A stretch of DNA of 64,000 bases, taken from NCBI GenBank assembly GCA_907165135.1, contig OU015569.1, positions 5,518,001-5,582,000 on the forward strand, in the 5' to 3' direction. Of the stretch, positions 60,736 to 64,000 are shown piece by piece. Numbering within the stretch: position 1 is the first letter of the stretch; each line of letters begins with the position of its first letter. Below the pieces are notes generated by a model. It saw only the letters and a list, made by a program, of their open reading frames with translations. It ran no database searches and was not told the origin of the DNA. Both the position numbers and the translations under genes were made by a program. This DNA is from Oikopleura dioica (taxonomy: Eukaryota > Chordata > Appendicularia > Copelata > Oikopleuridae).

Positions 60736-63700
60736 CTATATTGTGAATGGGAAAGGAAGGCTTTTGTAGAATTCTAAGCGCCAATCGCGGCGAATTATTA
60801 ATTGATTGGATGCAAATTTAATCAAGCGACTTTTGATTGAAAAGTTCTTTACCGGTAGCGAAGTGGTCCTGTCGGTCATCGCCGACTTTGTCCTCTGCGA
60901 AAAAAAAGTTAAAATATCTATTGCAGCAGACATTTATACTTTAAAGTTTAAACGTCGTTAATGCAGTTATAACATACTTACGAGGTAGTTCTACTTTTAC
61001 TTACTGGCTGTAGGAGTTGAGAGGCAGATCCGGGCTCCGATTTGAGTTCGGACTTGCACCGTACTGTCGATCCCGATTTTGATGGCGGCCGGACATCCTC
61101 CTTAGCGTCATCGTTCCTAGAAAGACTGATCAATACATATCCAAGTAATCGGATAGCCTTGATAAACAGTTTATCTGTTTTATGAAGGTATCGAAAATTT
61201 TGGAGGAACGAAAATGTGATTAGAGCACTCTCAGACCACAACGATTACTTCTCAAAATCTTTTGTCTTATTTTAGAAGTTAACGTGACGAATATATGTTT
61301 TACGGCTTTCTGGTCTTGGCAGAGAAGCTCTTCATCGTCGAAATGAGTGGGAGAGCTGAATTTCGAGAGACCGGCGAGGGCATTCGCCGGGGTTCACTTA
61401 CGGGCTCTCTGGTGACACTCACTCGTGGACTTGCCGCCCGAGGAGACAAACTTTTCAAGGTTCTTCATTTTTGCAAGCCAGATATAAGATAGATGTTTAT
61501 AAAAAAGAGCATCTCAATCTTGTCTTTTAAAATTGAAGATCCCAATTAGCCAATGCCAGTAACTTGTGGCATTGGAGACAATATCATCTCTATTGCTCTT
61601 CTGGGACGGAGGAAAAGCCCTCCTCCCAGCGATATTTTGAGTTTGCCGAGTAATGGCATCAACCCTTTTTAAAATAAATTGAAATAAAAGTGTGATTTGC
61701 ACCTGGGAAGTCGCGATGACGACGCATCTTCGGGTTATTCGTAGGTGTGTGGATAGAGCAGCATTTGATGAAGGCCCCAGCTAACATCACCAGCGCAATA
61801 GACATGGCAACGACGGCCCACCAATATTCCTTAAAGGCAGCACTTAAAAGACCAAGTAGCTGATCAAGAGCCTACCACGATCCAGTCGCGGATATTATTA
61901 TAGAGTTTCATATTGAAGAAGATATTCCGAAGCCGAGCAAGAGGGCCGTCTGCATCGACCTAGAGATAAAAATTACAAAACTATTAAGAAACGTGATTTG
62001 CAACCTTTCTGCATTTCGAAAATACATCACAGTAGCCTTTAAAGTCATCACATGCAGAACCGGGTTTTCTGTAAATCGTCCTGTTGTTAAAATACTTGGT
62101 AAGCTCTCCAGTTGACATACAAGTATTTGGTTGGCCTTGTAACTGAAAATCTTAGTGAGAAACCGACAGATTTCGTGGCGATACCTGACAACAGACATGG
62201 CAATGCTTCTTTTTCTCGGCCTCTGTAGCGTCAACTTCCGGCACTGGACAGTTGCAAGACTCAAGGATCCCTGGAAATTTGTCACATGCACTTCCAGAAC
62301 AAAACCCATCAATACAAGTCATCGTTTCTTTCTGGCACCACTCTATAAATGAAATTATAACTTCTAATTCTTTTAGAACAACTGTTCTCAATAGATTATG
62401 TATGAAAGAATGACACTTACTGTAGTTCTCTTTTGGCTTTGGTGTCGGGCATTCAGCCTTCTTGCCAGAGCACATGGTCGGCTCAGTACAGTCTTGTTCT
62501 TTGGCGCAGAGAACATTTGTTCCATGATGTCTACACGTGTTTCCATCGCAGCATGGACCTTGTGAGATGGAGCACTGCGCTCCACGCTTCAACTTGCATC
62601 TTTTGTTTGGAATGTCGAAATCTGCCGGGTAGCAGCAGTTATCCTTGAGTCGCTTGCATTCTTCTTCGAATCCACAGTCACACTCTTCCTCCTTGTCAAC
62701 AATTTGGTTGCCGCAAATAGGTGCATCGGATGTAACAAAACAACTTCGCTTTTTGCTCAGCACTCGCGTAATGTTTCGGATCGAGCATTCCGAGAATTTA
62801 TCATTATTTGCTTTGTCGCCGGAGGTGGCACGGGAGAACATGATATAATTTCCATCCCTTTTGATGGACTGATCCATCGAGTCGCCTGGTGTGCAGAGAA
62901 TACCTCCATCATGAGGAGAGCCAAAATTATGACCCACTGAAAAAATGAATATTGAGTCATTGCCGTTTAATCTTACCTTCGTGAGCGAAAGTGATATGGG
63001 AGACCTTGGTGGGGACAATTGAGCCATAGTTCTCGATTGTGATGATGCCTGTGTTCAAGCTCTTCGTATTCCCATCGTTGTATCGTTTGTTCTTCTCACA
63101 AATTCCGCCAGAACTACCTTCCGGCTGAGCAACCCAAGCAAGTCCAAGAACACCAGAGTTAAAATCGCGCTTTGTAAATACATAAGACAAGCAGTAATCG
63201 TCATAATCGTCGAGCGAAGCGTACTCAAGAAACTTTTCCACACCAATATTGCGCGATCTAAAGTTGTCTCCTTCGCCAGTAGTGTCATCGATTTTGATTC
63301 GCTTTACTTGGAAGCGAGGTCGGATGTACACCTTCTTTCCCTTGGCGCCATCGACAATAAACTGGTGTTTGATGTAGATTTTGTTTATTGCCTTCAAATG
63401 CGAAGAGATAAAAGAGAGAATCTCCTCCCGATCCACAGGACAGCTTGGTGAGCGTTTTCCATCTGAAAATTACATAAGAATCTAATGATTAAATAGTGCG
63501 GTACCTGGACATCTTTTGTACTCATTGGAGAACATGTGATCTACTTGAATACGCATGATACAAGTGTTTCGCTGATCCTCTTCGTACGTTTGATCAGATT
63601 CACGGCGCACTCTCGATCCGTCATCAGGCTCAGTGTGGTGATATGCACCCATTGGCGCATTAAAATCAGCAGGAGAATGTTTCATCTCTTTGCAGTGACC

Positions 63701-64000
63701 GAAATCTTTCGGAAGTTCAATTTCATTTTCATGATAAATAACAGAGTGAGTGGTCCCAGCTTCTCCCCGTCGCTCGACGTAAAACGTTCCCCAAAGCGGA
63801 GAGAATATCGTCCCACTGAAAACGCCCTGTCGTAACTGTCCTTCTGCGTGTGAGCCTGGTTGATCAGCGATCTTGCCAGAAACAAGATGATCAATCCGGT
63901 GAACTAGTGAATGCCCTTTATTGTCTTCTACTTCATAACCTTCCGCAAATACAGAAGAGTCAGCATGAAGCAGCAATGGGAAATGGTAACCCTTCGCAGT
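60736..64000 (-). CDS. ADAM10: ADAM10 (Kuzbanian) metalloprotease, 5' end outside window
   Basis: Minus-strand gene running off the right edge (N-terminal part beyond 64000). Seen from N to C: prodomain, furin site SRVRR, metalloprotease with [15 protein letters not shown], and zinc site [12 protein letters not shown] split by an intron after [24 protein letters not shown]; disintegrin domain [21 protein letters not shown]; Cys-rich domain with HVCCQ and CNDF-like [11 protein letters not shown]; one transmembrane helix ([20 protein letters not shown]); then [12 protein letters not shown] and a basic tail. All match ADAM10, the alpha-secretase that cleaves Notch, amyloid precursor and cadherins at the cell surface. 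The 3' tail exons (60736-61700) are tentative: alternative reading frames and donors exist there. Confidence 0.92.

Overview
Eukaryotic nuclear DNA from a very compact animal genome. Most genes are cut by short introns (mostly about 40-60 nt, a few apparently near 30 nt), intergenic gaps are small, and several reading frames start just after a splice-acceptor-like AG, as expected for trans-spliced operons. Several introns can only be closed in frame with a GA donor (GA-AG). Together with chordate-type genes (FGFR, tweety, MYCBP, Gas6/protein S) this points to an appendicularian tunicate, most likely Oikopleura dioica or a close relative. The organism is inferred from architecture, not from a database match.

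Layout. 0.2-1.8 kb: HEXIM-like and MYCBP. 5.0-6.9 kb: tweety channel homologue. 8.0-14.9 kb: a same-strand run ZC3H15, AGFG, EMG1 (with a small gene nested antisense in its first intron) and DUSP12, the last two only 44 nt apart. 15.1-15.6 kb: DUF2237 protein on the minus strand. 16.1-16.8 kb: tentative selenoprotein-P-like minus gene. 17.2-20.5 kb: FGF receptor-like kinase. 21.9-25.6 kb: EMC8/9, a small mitochondrial-type protein, and an unknown gene interrupted by a MITE. 26.4-29.1 kb: ARL8, an EEF1AKMT4-like methyltransferase and a small membrane protein. 29.2-31.7 kb: a transposable element with terminal inverted repeats, a 5-bp target duplication and about 28 copies of a 56-bp hairpin-rich satellite. 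31.7 kb: tRNA-Leu(AAG). 32.5-41.3 kb: Furry. 42.1-43.9 kb: short HSP70 (minus). 44.4-46.8 kb: RBPMS/MEC-8-like RNA-binding protein and an unknown acidic protein. 46.9-47.6 kb: divergent H2A variant (minus) with TATA box and histone 3' stem-loop. 48.1-49.7 kb: CUB-EGF-sushi membrane protein. 50.7-55.2 kb: Gla-EGF-LamG protein (Gas6/protein S type) with a greatly expanded EGF array. 56.1-58.1 kb: three small unknown genes. 58.7-59.6 kb: troponin C. 60.7-64.0 kb: ADAM10 (minus, N-terminal end beyond the window).

The genes are mostly housekeeping (ribosome biogenesis EMG1/DUSP12, ER insertion EMC8, lysosome positioning ARL8, translation factors) interspersed with signalling and extracellular genes. 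Two ~645-bp foldback elements of one family sit in a ZC3H15 intron and after the FGFR gene. Several coding regions show a one- or two-base break in frame (ZC3H15, EEF1AKMT4-like, RBPMS-like, Gas6-like, Furry). These may be assembly indels, very short or non-canonical introns, or real lesions. All splice models were made by eye, by matching phase and protein family.
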